DNA from: Aporrectodea caliginosa
Taxonomy: Eukaryota; Annelida; Clitellata; Crassiclitellata; Lumbricidae
Length of the DNA: 64,000 nt
Assembly (NCBI GenBank): GCA_020284085.1
Contig: JACEVL010000153.1
Span: forward strand, 1,144,985-1,208,984
Direction of reading: 5' to 3'
In this document: positions 23,030 through 35,176 of the stretch, in pieces
How the letters are laid out: each line of letters opens with the position of its first letter
How positions within the stretch are numbered: position 1 is the first letter of the stretch
Notes under the pieces: generated by a model
Database searches by the model: none
What the model saw: the letters and a program-made list of their open reading frames with translations, nothing else
Told to the model about the DNA's origin: nothing
Made by a program: the position numbers and the translations under genes

Positions 23030-23692
23030 AGGTGGCAGTGCCAGCAATAGGCTACAATTTGAGCAGGTCGCGTCAGAGTCATGGGAGTTATTCAGCAGGT
23101 CGCAGAAATTAATGTTTGAGTTTGACGCTTCATGCAGTATAATCTCAACATAAGCAGCATAAATTAGATATATAAAATGAAGAACATTATTATTGAACAC
23201 TTATAGGCTTATAGCCCAAATGTGGTAGCATATTCAAATTTTAAACAATTCAGCATTAAAACATTGAATTTTAGTTACTTTATTAATCTTTAAAGATTTG
23301 GAAGCACTGATCAGCTACCTTACTAAGAACATCATGTACGGTATGTTAATCAGATGCACGACATTACAGAAAGTCAACCCGACCTCTGAGAAATGTCTAT
23401 AACATAACCGCTTCATGTCAAGTTTGAACGTTCGACATACTACCGGCATTAGATCAATGAAATAGAATTCTATTGTCTAATTGATAAAACGTAAAAGTCG
23501 TTTAGGTATAACAATAATTATTGTATTAGTGATCTTATGGGTCAGATGTTGATGTTTTTAAATGTAAAGAAGATATTAGAAATTTAAAATTTTTTTACAC
23601 AGCAGCAGGAAGTGAGCAGGCAGTTCATAAGGCAGAGTAAAATCGGCAGGTCAAATGACCTTTCCGCGACCCATGGTATAGCACTGCCACTG
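23030..23692. mobile_element. hAT-like insertion in unit II
   Basis: AGTCTGGT flanks both ends (23022-23029 and 23693-23700). Unit IV has the uninterrupted site, CGAGGAGTCTGGTATTAATT at about 42772, so this is a dated insertion with an exact 8-bp duplication. The ends are AGGTGGCAGTGCCAGC and, on the other strand, CAGTGGCAGTGCTATACC. CAGGTCGCG-type blocks lie near both ends. A relative of the right part lies at 56577-56835. No transposase is recognised. Confidence 0.85.
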
Positions 23693-24289
23693 AGTCTGGT
23701 ATTTGGTGACGGTTCGTGAATAAGCATTGTATTATTTGCTGAACACCAGAGACGTAACTTTGGTCTGGAAAGTGGGATACTAAATTTCGCATTGATTCCC
23801 TTCGCGATTGCCAAATAATTACAACAGCGTTTTAAATATTCCATACATAATAATAATTGCTATAATAGGCGTAATAACACTAGGGTCTAGTAGCTTACTG
23901 CCAATACTACTAATAACAAAGAAGATGACGATGATGATGACGATCACAATGATGATGATAATGCTCGGTAATTGTGAGTCTTGAGTACTTCCTCCGGGAG
24001 AGTAATAATGTGCAAAACTATGGGTATGAAAAGTGAGCGGTACGGTACCCCAGTCAAAAAGTGGGGTACGGTGGGTGCCCCTCGTACCCCGCAAATTACA
24101 CCTAACACAATGTAGAATGCTTAGCCATGGCGATTGATTTGATACATTCCCTGTATATGACCGCTAACTTTAAAGTGCGCTATATATCTTGAATATCCCA
24201 ACGATCTACATGTATACCAAGCCGTTTATATAAGAACGAAACATACAAAGATTTGTCAGATAAAGGGCATTTGCAATCATAAGCATTTA

Positions 24290-24477
24290 ACATTGCCACC
24301 AGCCTATAATTCTTCCTTAGTTAGAGCAGAGATAATAATTGCTATCTCAACCCATTTAATAACTAACTGTCAGAGCTTAGACAATTTTTCCTATCTGTTA
24401 CCTGTAACAAGTTGCGACCTTGGGTGGCTTGGTGTTGTGAATAAACGAAATTGATTGATTGATTGATTGATTGATTG
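24290..24477 (+). mobile_element. 5'-truncated LINE 3' end inserted in unit II
   Basis: It ends GAATAAACGAAATTGATTG plus six GATT repeats. It is flanked by ATAAGCATTTA (24279-24289) and ATAAGCGATTTA (24478-24489), a target duplication with one indel. Unit IV at about 43403-43415 has only one such site (GCAAGCGATTAAAATAAAT), the empty form. Target-primed insertion of the last ~190 bp of a LINE explains it. Confidence 0.8.
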
Positions 24478-24659
24478 ATAAGCGATTTAAATAAATGGAT
24501 CAATTAATTTCCCTTTATTTTAATCGCTTATGATGCAATTGCTTTTATCTATATAACGAACCTGTGCATGCTTTTGCTTGAGTTGTTAGCAGCTAATTGG
24601 AATCAATTAATATCTGATTATCCCGTAATTTGAGCAACGCAATATACTGTATCATTTTG

Positions 24660-25380
24660 CTCACATGCAAAAGTGATACCCACCCAAAATTTTACAACGA
24701 GCAAATAGCAAAATCGCTTCATTTAAATATCTTGGCGTCTTCATCGACATTGTTTACACGTCACGTGGAAGCAATAGACCCATACATATAAGCAAAGGTC
24801 GATTAAACTTGCTAAAAGTATTGGTATTCTACACCTCCGGAAATAGCCTATGTTTTGTCTCGCTCCAAACTGCTTAACTAGTATTGTTCACTGATAAATA
24901 TTATACACACACACACCTCTTATTTTAACCTTATTTTAAGCTTGCAAATAATTTCTCTCGACTAAAAGTCTAATCTATAAAAATTATTGCAATGAGGCGC
25001 TGTGAGAATGATTGCTAAAGGGTATCTTGGATTGGACTCTATCATATATGCTCAAAATTGAATGTTCTAAAATTATATTTTGTAAGTAAATTTCAAATTG
25101 CTGATTAATGTTTTGATGTGACTGAAGCCCTTGAAGAATAAGAAGACCTTGGCGTTTTGGGTATTTCTATATTTCTCTCAATATTGGTCATATTGTGTCA
25201 AATAGAACGGTAGGCCTAACTTATGTAGCACATCTACCCCACCAAATGCAAGGTTTTAATTATCAAGGCCTTGGTCCGATAAAATGGAATATATTGCTCG
25301 TGCACATTCAAAATTTGCCTAATTTGCACTTACTTAAAAAGCGATTACATAGTTTTTTTTATAATAAAAGACCGTAAAAT
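24660..25380 (+). pseudogene. LINE thumb and C-terminal relic in unit II
   Basis: Readable pieces are SFKYLGVFIDIV (24717), a degraded INTERMEDIATE with CSKLNVLKLYFVSKFQIAD (about 25050-25105) and the terminal GLGPIKWNILLVHIQNLPN then LLKKRLHSFFYNKRP (25270-25377). These match the post-active-site region and C-terminus of Jockey/CR1-type proteins. The relic is shared by units II, III and IV, so it predates the array. Confidence 0.75.
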
Positions 25381-25644
25381 GTAATAAGTTGGGCAGTTTT
25401 CTTATTCTTTGCTTGGTAGATCATTATTTTTGTCCATTCTGGTTTATCCTAGTTAAGCTGTTTCGTAAAAACTAAGTTTAGTATACAATCTTTGAAGTTG
25501 TTCGTCGCCAGCTTTTTTATTTGTTAGACGGCCCTAATTAAATGGGACTTTGATCTATTCTGCCATCTGTACAACAATAATTTATTTAACTTCGGGTTAA
25601 TCTTATAAGCTGTGGCAAATTGACAATCTTTGGGATCATTAAGC

Positions 25645-25700
25645 AACGGTGATGATAATGATAATGATGATCATGATGATGCTGATGATGATACATGTAA
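25645..25700. repeat. Imperfect (GAT)n in unit II
   Basis: Short interrupted GATGAT tract. The same site is expanded in unit IV at 52599-52691. Confidence 0.85.
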
Positions 25701-26089
25701 GTAGTTAGTGAATACTGGCCACGTGTTCTTACGGAATAATGATGTTGATAACGATAATGAAGATAAAAGAGTATGCACAGAGTATGCACAGAATGGGGAC
25801 TATGTTAATTAATAACCTATTGCAAAAGTGTAACTACGGATTTATGAACTCATTTCGTTAGCCAGCCACATCATGCGGTGGTGGTGCTGTGTAATCAAAC
25901 TGCGCTTTTGAGATACATGTAGGCTAATCGTTGTTTTTACGCACGTCTTCGACCGCCAGTAAATTCAACAACTATTATATCTTCATGCTACTTCGTTTCA
26001 AGTTAAGTTATAACCAACATAGAGAACTGTTTGATGCATAGCTGTTAAAAGCGGTAAAAATGAAATTAAAAACGGAAAAAACGTCGTTT

Positions 26090-27877
26090 CACCACTTATA
26101 TAAAGGCTGGACAAAAATTTTACTAAAAGGGTTGGCTCACTCACTGATATGATAGATTCATCAGCCTCTGATGTATTTTCATACTTTTTCAACAAAAATT
26201 GTTGGTTCAGATTGTCTAAGCCTTCACACTTTAGCAAATAGTGCTTGAAGTGCTAGCTATGCCAAGATGTAAACAAAGCAGTATCATGCAGGTTTATGAC
26301 TGCTCTTCTGCTTTAGGGAATTGTAAAAATGCCACTGCAGTGAATGATATATATGACTACCTGTAGATGCATGGCTTGAGATCTCTATCGTCCCACGCAA
26401 CCTGTTGGAGATAATTTTGAAGTTTTTTCACCAAAATGGCAATGCCACTACTTCAGAGCTGTCTGCCCATCCAAAGATAACCATATGCGAAATTCAGTAA
26501 CCGTTGAAGATGTCATACCACCCAGATTGTGGGGTCAGTGAGCACTGAAAGATGCAGTTGTATATTAAAAAACGGTGGTTTGCACACAAAACCAGCAATG
26601 GCAAAGACAGTAGCCTGACTTTAGTTTTAAATGTCACCTAAGAGTAACTGAAGAAACACTATTAGTAACAAATATTTATTTATATAATTTTATTTCATAT
26701 ATTTCTGTTTATTTACACATCAGCAAAATATATAAAGAAATGTGATGAGACACTTATAAAGCCACAGCATCACATTTATCTTGTCCTATAAAAACATGTA
26801 AGCACCTGCAAACAATTAAAGGACATTTCCTTCAACCATTAATTCTATCTTCAGTGGTTGATGAAATATATTTTTGCCCTTAATGGGTCAAAGGGACCAA
26901 AACCAAGGCCAGAACAAGAGCTAACTATATCTGGCATATATATTATTGTTAAAAGTACGGTTTGTAGGCTGAGCTGCATTGGCATTCTCATCTAGGTCAC
27001 AAGCACCTGTTTCTAGGCGGTGTTGGAAGTTCTTGTAGCATTTATTATGACCTACCACCTGTTTATCAGACAGAGCTACGGTTGTTGGATGATGTGGATT
27101 GATAAAAATGTCAACTGTGGTTAGGCTGACAAGATCTTTGTTTGAGTCTCAACAGCAACGACTGGTCATTAACTTCAGACTCGTTGACTTGAGTGACTGA
27201 ATTTCTATGTAAACCGCTGAAAGCATTGGCATTTACTGCAGTTAATTGGCACAGCAAGAGCTTGTAAATGTGAACTATGACCTTTGATTTCAGTGACCCT
27301 TGGAACTTTGGTATGATTACTGCTCAGCTCTGGGCTTGGATATGCCAAGCAAGGGAGTAAAGGCTCTTCAATAAATACAACAATGGTCTGTCAGACTGTG
27401 GTTGGATGTTGACAAAGACTTTTCAGAATCTGGTCCGGGGAAATTGCCTGCTCATTGTTCTGTGGGGGTGACAAGTCTTTGTTGTTACCCTTTTGTATCT
27501 GACTGGTCAGAATTGGCTGCTGCATCTGTCAGTGAAAGCCCTAATCTGACGGCAGATGACACTCTTACCCCATTTGTCTGCCATACTTGAGGTGATCCAG
27601 ACTTTCGAGTACAGAAGGGTAACAAAGACAAATCATTTGTGTTCTGTAGGTGTGTGTGTTTGTTTATCAGCCAGTGAGCAGTTTTATTGGAATGGCCTAA
27701 TCATCATCTGGCTGTTTTGGGTGATCCAGGATCTGTGCTTAAGTCATATGAGGAGCTGTTCAGTCTGTGGCCATTAATCACCAGAAATTAATCAGGTTAT
27801 TTGATTGAGAAAACCGTTTTGGAGGTTTATTTGAAAGTTTCTGTGAACTGTTTAATTTGCTGTTATGGCCTGTGTTA
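26090..27877. other. Left part of 6.4 kb block of different character
   Basis: Similarity to units III and IV stops at 26089. From here to 32521 the sequence has few CpG steps, few TAGGCCT octamers and none of the LINE families of the array. I recognise no gene. Small open frames at 25998-26237 (minus), 27402-27590 and 27556-27777 are unassigned. Confidence 0.5.
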
Positions 27878-28177
27878 GTTGTAATAACGGATTTAGTGGT
27901 TAGTATGCTGGACTGTCAAACGAGAGTTGGGGGTTCAAATCCCTGCCAGGGCAGAAATTTGGTTTGAGATTTCTGCTCCACATGTGCCCCCTAGCGAACT
28001 CAGTTATAATGAGTACACTGACTATACACTGTCAGTGGAAGATGAGACGGCAAGGGAGAGGACTGGCCTCACATGCCGAGGCTAAGAAAATGAAGTCACT
28101 AACACTTCATACCTATGGCTGCCTCAGGGATAACTTAAGGGACTGCTCTTCTTCTTCTGGTTGTAATAATGGATTTA
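27878..28177 (+). mobile_element. tRNA-derived SINE with flanking direct repeats
   Basis: TTTAGTGGTTAGTATGCTGGAC resembles a tRNA A-box region (AGTGGTTAG core at 27895-27903). GGGGGTTCAAATCCCTGCC at about 27931-27949 is a good B box (GGTTCAAATCC). A TGTGCCCCCTAGCGAACTCA body segment follows. An 18-bp direct repeat with one mismatch, GTTGTAATAA(C/T)GGATTTA, lies at 27878-27895 and 28160-28177. The left repeat runs into the A-box region, so the element may be truncated and the A box partly borrowed from the target. Confidence 0.6.
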
Positions 28178-28315
28178 TTGTTTTGGAGGAAGGAGTGAAC
28201 TATGCTGAGACTGCTGCTGGTTGCTTTATCAAAGCTGTAGCAACTGCTGTTCTTTTTTAAGGCATCAAGAAATGACAGTGTGTGAATGAAACGCCCTATT
28301 CAGATATGTGTTTAC

Positions 28316-28350
28316 CTGTCTGTCGGTCTGTCTGTCTGTCTGTCTGTGTG
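28316..28350. repeat. (TGTC)n microsatellite
   Basis: TGTC tetranucleotide run with a CGG interruption, grading into TGTG. Confidence 0.9.
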
Positions 28351-30412
28351 TTGATCTGTAAGTCTGTCTGCTAAGTAACTTTACAGTTTCTCTTCAGTCA
28401 TCCGTGTTCAGTTTGATCTTCATTGGTCCGTGTCGTTTCGTTTGTCTTAGACTGAAAAGGTTGCTTTGTTTTCGTCTGGTGCCATGCATTTGCACCTGAA
28501 ACTGTCACTGAATGCCCGAGGAGCCTTGCTCTTTTGCGTGCAGCCCCATGTCCTCCGCTCTCTCACATGAAAAGGCTGTCAGTTGGTGCTTGGCGAAATC
28601 TCTTCACGTCTCCTCATGGGAATGCTGGTCTTTCTGTCTGAAAAATGTCTCCTAAGTGGGAGTCTAGATAATTGATTGGCATCTGGTTAGTGTTGTTGGT
28701 TGCTTTGTGTGTGTTTAGCAGAAGGACCGACTGACTGGTGGGGCAGGGGAAGGGGGGCTGCTTGTGGGGTTAACTGACTGAGAATCAAGGCTCCCAGATG
28801 TATAGATTTTCAATAATTGAAACCCTGTGTATTCTGGTCTGACACTTGGGCAAACAGAAAGGCCTGCTTTGAGCAGAATAGGATGAATAGGTGTGAAAGC
28901 TCTCCCTCCGCAAGGCTGTCCATGCCAGCCAGCCACTACCTCCTTCAGGCCCAATCAATATATACTTTCAGCAGGCCGAGTTCCGTTCCCTGTGTGTTTA
29001 TATGCATGTTATATAAATTTTATACACTTGAATTTATGTAGGTTGCCTGGCTGTGTGTATAGATGTGTACATGCTTGTGCACACACATTGCACTTAAGGT
29101 ACATTAAATGTATTTGTACATGTTTTTATGCATACAAATGTGAACTTGTTGATGCTATCATTGTTACAAAGCAGCAGTCTCGTAGCTTAAATGATGTATT
29201 TTCATACTTTATATATTTATGAATTTTCGGTTGCTGTATCTGAAAATCAATGTGTGCATATGAGCTATTTCTGATTTTTGCAAACTTGTGTATAATGTGG
29301 ATACATATATGTTTGCTGGTGACTGTATGCATTAGGGAAGTATGTGTGTGTGTATGTGTGCCTGTATCAAGATATCTAGGTTTGCCTGCACCTATGTTTA
29401 CGTATACATATATGATGCTTTCACTAATGTCCTGACCAATGACTGTGTATCTTTAGTATCTGTTGGCTGGATTATATATGTGCTACAGGTGGCTATACCA
29501 CCAAGCCTTGGATCTGACTTGGATATGACAAGCAGACAAGGTTTACATAATGAGAAGGGCGCTTGTTTGTACACTTAGGTAAATAGTTGATTTGGCCCTT
29601 CTTTGTTCAGTTCTCCAGCCCTGGCATAGTGATAGTCTGCTGAGCCTGGTTTTGATGTCTGTGTCTGTCTGTCTGTCTTTCGCTCTCTGTGTCTTTCTTT
29701 CTATCTGTTTATGCCCTCCCGATTTTCAGTGCTGTTTTCATCCAGGTTTTATAGCACTGGTACAGCAGTTTCTCTCTCATGTCTAAATCTGTTCCAGCCT
29801 GGGGACTTTTTTAAGTTGAGCATTCCTGTGCTTGTACTCCTGGTCCTATTATCTGTATTACCTTTTGACTTTTGTAGCCCCACTGCACTGATATGATGGG
29901 TTGAAATTGATAACTCGTCAAATCTGAACCCTTGAAAGATTACGAATCTGAAATGCAGACAGAGGGAAACTTACTCAAACAAAGAGAGCGGGTTGAGTGG
30001 CATGGCGTTTGTCCTGTTTAGCAACGTGTTGTCTGGTCTGGGTTTAATTTTTAATTATTTATCTTACAATGAACCCGTGATTTATTCATTTCAGTGATCT
30101 GGTTGCATATCAGACCTTGTTGCTGTTTTTATTTATTTTCTTTGCCTTCTTTTCATCCTCAGGATTTTGGTTATGCTTACTGTGCCATTTTGCTGTCTGC
30201 CTGCAGGGGTTGTTCTTTATCCTCTTATCAGATTCTTGTTGTATTATTATACTTGTTTTGTATGTTTACTTAGTAGTTTGCAATAAGATAAATGAGGACA
30301 TAACATCACTTGGACTGACACTAAGGGGAGCAATGGACTTGACAAATGACTGAGGATAGTGGAGGTCATTTATTCGTACTCATCACTGCCAATTGGCTGG
30401 TGTCTGGAACGG

Positions 30413-30459
30413 ATGGTGGTGGTGGTGGTGGTGGTGATGGTGGTGGTGGTGGTGATGAG

Positions 30460-30514
<55 letters not shown>
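30413..30514. repeat. (GGT)n-(GAT)n compound microsatellite
   Basis: A GGT run passes into a pure GAT run of about 16 units. Poly-Val/poly-Asp and poly-His/poly-Pro frames here are artefacts of the repeat. Confidence 0.95.
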
Positions 30515-30516
<2 letters not shown>

Positions 30517-31181
30517 CTTAGTGCTTTGCAGGTCGTTTCTAAGGAAGAACTTTGTAGTTTAGCTTGTAAGGCTGACTGGCAACAGTTATCTTGGGAGAAA
30601 CCAGTTTCAGTGTTGTCCAACCAAAACTTTGCTCTTCCTTTACATGTGTTCTCTTTTGGCACCTCACATTGGTGCTGTTTTGCTTTTGACAGATGCACTT
30701 CAGCCCAGGATATCGTTCCAGAAAAGTTACAGAGTTATACTCTAAGATTCTGACGTGAATACTGCTGCTTTTGTGCTGTATTCACAAAGCCTACAGTCCT
30801 ATTAGCCAGTCTGTTAATACTGAGCTAGTGGTGTATTCAGTTTCAGTAGGTCTCTTGCAGCAGTTGAGGGTCCATTGGTTGGTCCTTGTTGTGTTGTTGT
30901 AGGAGTTTAAGGTTTATGGCTGTCTCTCTCTCTCTCTCTCTGTGTGTCTCTCTCTCTCTTTCAAGCCTATAATATGTTGTGTATTAGGCCTTGCTTAGGC
31001 TTGGCTTTTTGGCTTTCAGGTAATCTGATCTGCAGACTTCGGTCTGTTGAGAGTTGGCAATTAACAGAGAGGCATGCTATTTGGAAGCACTTTGGATTGT
31101 TAAGTCATGCTGTGCATTTAGAACACTGTTTTATCAGCCCAAGTTGTTCTGAAGCTTCTTACTCTTGCTGTTGAGTCAAGT

Positions 31182-31233
31182 CATGAACGCCTATATATAA
31201 ATTTAGCATGCTAAATCTGTATAGGAGTTCATG
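31182..31233. repeat. 52-nt near-perfect palindrome
   Basis: CATGAAC-g-CCTATA at the left pairs with TATAGG-a-GTTCATG at the right. The centre is ATTTAGCATGCTAAAT, itself a perfect 16-bp palindrome. Confidence 0.85.
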
Positions 31234-32521
31234 GCTGAGTGCAATGGCTACAATAGTAACTGGGAAACTTAGTTCCACGCATTGCCTGTTCGTGATGCAG
31301 ATTAATTTAATTGTCTGCACTCTTACAAATCTCAGTTGAATTCGCTGAGATTTTTAATCATTTAGAAGATTATATTACATCCCTTCAAGATATCTGCTCA
31401 GAATATTTACCTGTAGTATATGTTTTCATTTGTTTGTTAGTGGTCTCTGGGGTGCCTTCAGTTATTATTAGGTCACAGTGAAAGCTAAAGATTTCAGTTG
31501 ACTGTCTATGCCGTTGATGGCTTGGTATGTAAACCATTGTTTTTGAATGGACTGTTTCTTCTTTCAACACTCACTTGCTGATCTCTAAGGATCATTGGTA
31601 CTTTGGTAAAGCTTGGCATACAGTTATATGCTTTGGTAGGGCAGAGAGTAAAAGTAGGTCAAAGGACTTCATGATTCTCTCCAACATTTGACATGGAAGC
31701 GTAGATCTCAAATGAGGTTTCTCCTGGTAAAGTTATGTAATCCAGTAACTATTGCAGAGTCACATTTTGAATTACCTAGAGCAGAAGTCATAAGTTCTAT
31801 GTCCAATTCCTTTACATCTGGGCATTGTTAGCACTTAAGAGCATTTGCTACACAATTATTTGTCTCCTCGTGAAAAAGTGAATCTCAACCAGTGATTCTC
31901 ACTGTGAAACTTTGAAAATATATTAAGTGCAAATAAATATATCATAATGATGAATAGGAAACCCTTTTTGTAAAATTTTTATATCAGCATTTATAGGAGG
32001 CGGGCAAAAATGTAGTCATGCTGAAGCAGCATTACCCGATATTGCTGCTGGTATTACTTTCACTCGTAATCATTTGAAAAGTTTAACAGATTAATAGCTT
32101 AAACGCTACTTTCAGTACTGTTGGTCAAGCGAGTCAAAAATGCACAAAAATATTGTAATATTAACGCCATCTGACTCAGAATTACTGAAAACAATATGCG
32201 AAATTTTTTCTTCATTCGCCATTGCGGCTGTAAAATGTTTATGGTAAACAAAACAGAGCGTCTAGTAGCTCTGCAATTGTTGTACACCTGTATAAAATAA
32301 CCTGGGAAAAACGTTCTCATTTATCAGCCTAGTTAATGATGAACTTATTTACCTGGGACAAACACTGGTTCCCAACATTCAACCATTTGTTAAGTGCACC
32401 TATAATGTTGCAGTGTTGTACCTATGTGGCTTGTGAAAAGTTTCCAGTGTCAACATTTTACACCTGTGGCTTGCAAAGGGTTAAAATTGCTGTTTGATTA
32501 GCGCCTCTATTGAACTCTGCT

Positions 32522-32522
32522 N
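32522..32522. other. Ambiguous base (N)
   Basis: The only N in the window. It lies at the junction between the CpG-poor block and unit III, which hints at an assembly join or a low-quality consensus. Confidence 0.99.
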
Positions 32523-33149
32523 CTCAGGAGGCGTAGCTGGTTCCGGTTACGTGTTCTTCTAGAGCAGGTATTCAGATTTACCGACGGCAACCCCTCAAGC
32601 TTTAACATTAAAATCCGTGGCAATTTTGGATTCATTAAACTAAGATGATGATAATGATAGGAAAATGATGCACATGTAGAATTCGGATAATGTGCATGAG
32701 TGCTTAGTGAATACAGGAAAATTTCACCATTGCAACGGATTTATGATTGAAGCGACCCCCAATGAGGCCAATGACTAGCGGCAGAGGTCACTTCAAAGAC
32801 AGGTGTCTCTTCTCTTTCGAGACGAAATGACCTGGTTGTAGATGTATAGTATCCCTGAGCAATATCTTCATTTACACAAAATAATTTGCACAATGACAAA
32901 GAAGTTGAGCAACTGTTACAGTAATAGTATTGGTTGGCGCCACGCCATCTGGTCTAGCAGGGCATACGCATACTATGCATCTAGACACAAGTACCTCATA
33001 TATGCTGATGGAACATTGTACACAGTTATTGTGTTATGTATCGCCCGAATATGGTGGATCTATTAGTGACACAAATTAAGGGTCTATACTCTATAAATAC
33101 TCATACAAAATTCACTCGTCAGACCTGACACCGCTGCATGACACACAAG

Positions 33150-33720
33150 CCCCCACCATATCACTCCCATACTTCAATCAATCCACTACTCTCTGGCTGA
33201 GAGTCCATGAGCGCATCCACTTCACAATCCTTTCCTAAAGCTACAACTCACTACAGAACTCCCAGCCAAAGTTCCTTCGCGAGCACTTCATCACATTAGC
33301 CAATGCGCAGTGTTTTAGTCTTCTGTCGTACTCTCCCGTCTCCAGTCACTACTCGCCACAAGTTCTCCAACCGAGCAATACCCCAAACTGCACCTCAATT
33401 CTCAAACGAACTTCTCCATTAATTCCGCATATTCTCAGTTCCTCCACCAGTACCGCCACCGTCATCTGCCTCAGGATCCTCTACTAATCATGCTATAGCT
33501 TTTCCACTCCAAACTGATCTCCCCCCTCAATAATTCCTACCCTCCGATCATCCGCCTTCCAACATTTCTCGTCATGAGCGAAACCAACCGTGACCGCTGC
33601 ATGCACTGTCTGGTCTGGTCTGGTCTTTCTGGCAACAGGACTCGGATCTCCAGTGGACATCGCTCTATGGACAACCTATTGGAGTTTGCGATTGCGAATG
33701 ACAGACAAGTAGTTAGCACG
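33150..33720 (+). pseudogene. LINE C-terminal fragment, family L-A, in unit III
   Basis: Same as 21650-22230 except for a replaced patch at 33295-33329 (ATTAGCCAATGCGCAGTGTT and onward), followed by CTACTCGCCACAAG where unit II has CTACTCACTTCAAG. The latter difference brings it closer to the 55440 copy (CTACTCGCCGCAAG). Confidence 0.75.
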
Positions 33721-34514
33721 CAGATGCATGTCTAGTATTTCTGACTCTATAGAGACTTTACATGTATAATCATTATAATGGCAGATAGGCCTAAGGGATT
33801 TGTTGTAAGGGAAGTTTGCATCGTAGTCTGTAATGCGCAGGTTATATTCCTTCCTTCGGTTTAGTAAAACTCAAATGCAGATTAAAATATTCTAAACGGT
33901 CGAAAAGTAAGCAGTTAAAGATTCACATTTAGCTAATTATTTATTGGCTTTGAGAAAACATACTTTGCAACACAATATAGGCTATATTTCGCATGAAGTG
34001 CAGCGGCATGCCATTGTGGTCCTAGATTCGATTGCAGTGTTACTTGTGCAGTGCATTGACGTTCGTCATCGTTGCTTTTGTACTGTAGGAAATTAATTTG
34101 ACTTGTATATTCGTCGTAAAGTAAGCTTTTGGAATAGGGAGGCCGAACACTGTGCACTTTTTGTTTATCTATTCACTTCTGCATAATTATTTGTAAATTT
34201 CTTGCAGAGCCGTATTGATTTTGACAAATCTAATATCGGTTCTGAAATAGTCGATATATTTCAAGCTATTGCTCCTTCTATTTATCTGTCAACAGTACTG
34301 CTAGGGAACATCTTAATGCGTCAAGCAATACCTCCCAACTAATCAACGTGTTCTGTACAGATGTAGAACTATATTTCAAGATGTATATTATCCTAAAAAA
34401 TTAAGAGCATTTTGTAATGCGTTCACTTGATTTATATAAACTCTGCAAGAAAACGGTAAAAGTAATATAATGCAACTTATCAAATAGATGCCTTCCTTTA
34501 ACGAGGAGTCTGGT

Positions 34515-35176
34515 AGGTGGCAGTGCCAGCAATAGGCTACAATTTGAGCAGGTCGCGTCAGAGTCATGGGAGTTATTCAGCAGGTCGCAGAAATTAATGT
34601 TTGAGTTTGACGCTTCATGCAGTATAATCTCAACATAAGCAGCATAAATTAGATATATAAAATGAAGAACATTATTATTGAACACTTATAGGCTTATAGC
34701 CCAAATGTGGTAGCATATTCAAATTTTAAACAATTCAGCATTAAAACATTGAATTTTAGTTACTTTATTAATCTTTAAAGATTTGGAAGCACTGATCAGC
34801 TACCTTACTAAGAACATCATGTACGGTATGTTAATCAGATGCACGACATTACAGAAAGTCAACCCGACCTCTGAGAAATGTCTATAACATAACCGCTTCA
34901 TGTCAAGTTTGAACGTTCGACATACTACCGGCATTAGATCAATGAAATAGAATTCTATTGTCTAATTGATAAAACGTAAAAGTCGTTTAGGTATAACAAT
35001 AATTATTGTATTAGTGATCTTATGGGTCAGATGTTGATGTTTTAAATGTAAAGAAGATATTAGAAATTTAAAATTTTTTTACACAGCAGCAGGAAGTGAG
35101 CAGGCAGTTCATAAGGCAGAGTAAAATCGGCAGGTCAAATGACCTTTCCGCGACCCATGGTATAGCACTGCCACTG
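34515..35176. mobile_element. hAT-like insertion in unit III
   Basis: Counterpart of 23030-23692 with AGTCTGGT at 34507-34514 and 35177-35184. One T shorter internally. Confidence 0.85.

Larger units (their letters stand above)
21104..26089. repeat. Array unit II: left copy of ~5 kb near-identical duplication
   Basis: This segment recurs at 32603-37573, with a coordinate offset of 11499 at the left and 11484 at the right. The differences I saw are a replaced patch near 21796-21836, two small changes just after it, a 7-bp stretch AATCTAT near 22047 missing from the right copy, and one T in the run near 23550. Weaker similarity extends left to TAGAGCAGGTATTC (about 21055). On the right it stops abruptly at 26089, 51 bp inside an A-rich inserted element. 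Confidence 0.95.
28178..32521. other. Rest of the CpG-poor, T/G-rich block
   Basis: The plus strand is rich in T and G, with many TG, TGTC and CTG runs, as in long transcribed intron or UTR sequence. It contains a (TGTC)n tract (28316-28350), a GTGTGTGT tract (about 29341-29360), a CT run (30921-30959), a GGT/GAT tract (30413-30514) and a near-perfect hairpin (31182-31233). Open frames at 28817-29896 are low-complexity and Cys/Leu-rich, and I do not support any as a gene. Confidence 0.5.

Noticed and set aside
24030..24095. GGTACGGTACCCC...GTGGGGTACGG local palindrome as a Helitron or terminator hairpin
   Set aside because: It is present in units II-IV with imperfect pairing and without element ends nearby.
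28817..29896. Series of small Cys/Leu-rich frames as secreted peptides
   Set aside because: Composition follows the T/G-rich strand, and no signal-peptide plus cleavage pattern or conserved spacing was seen.
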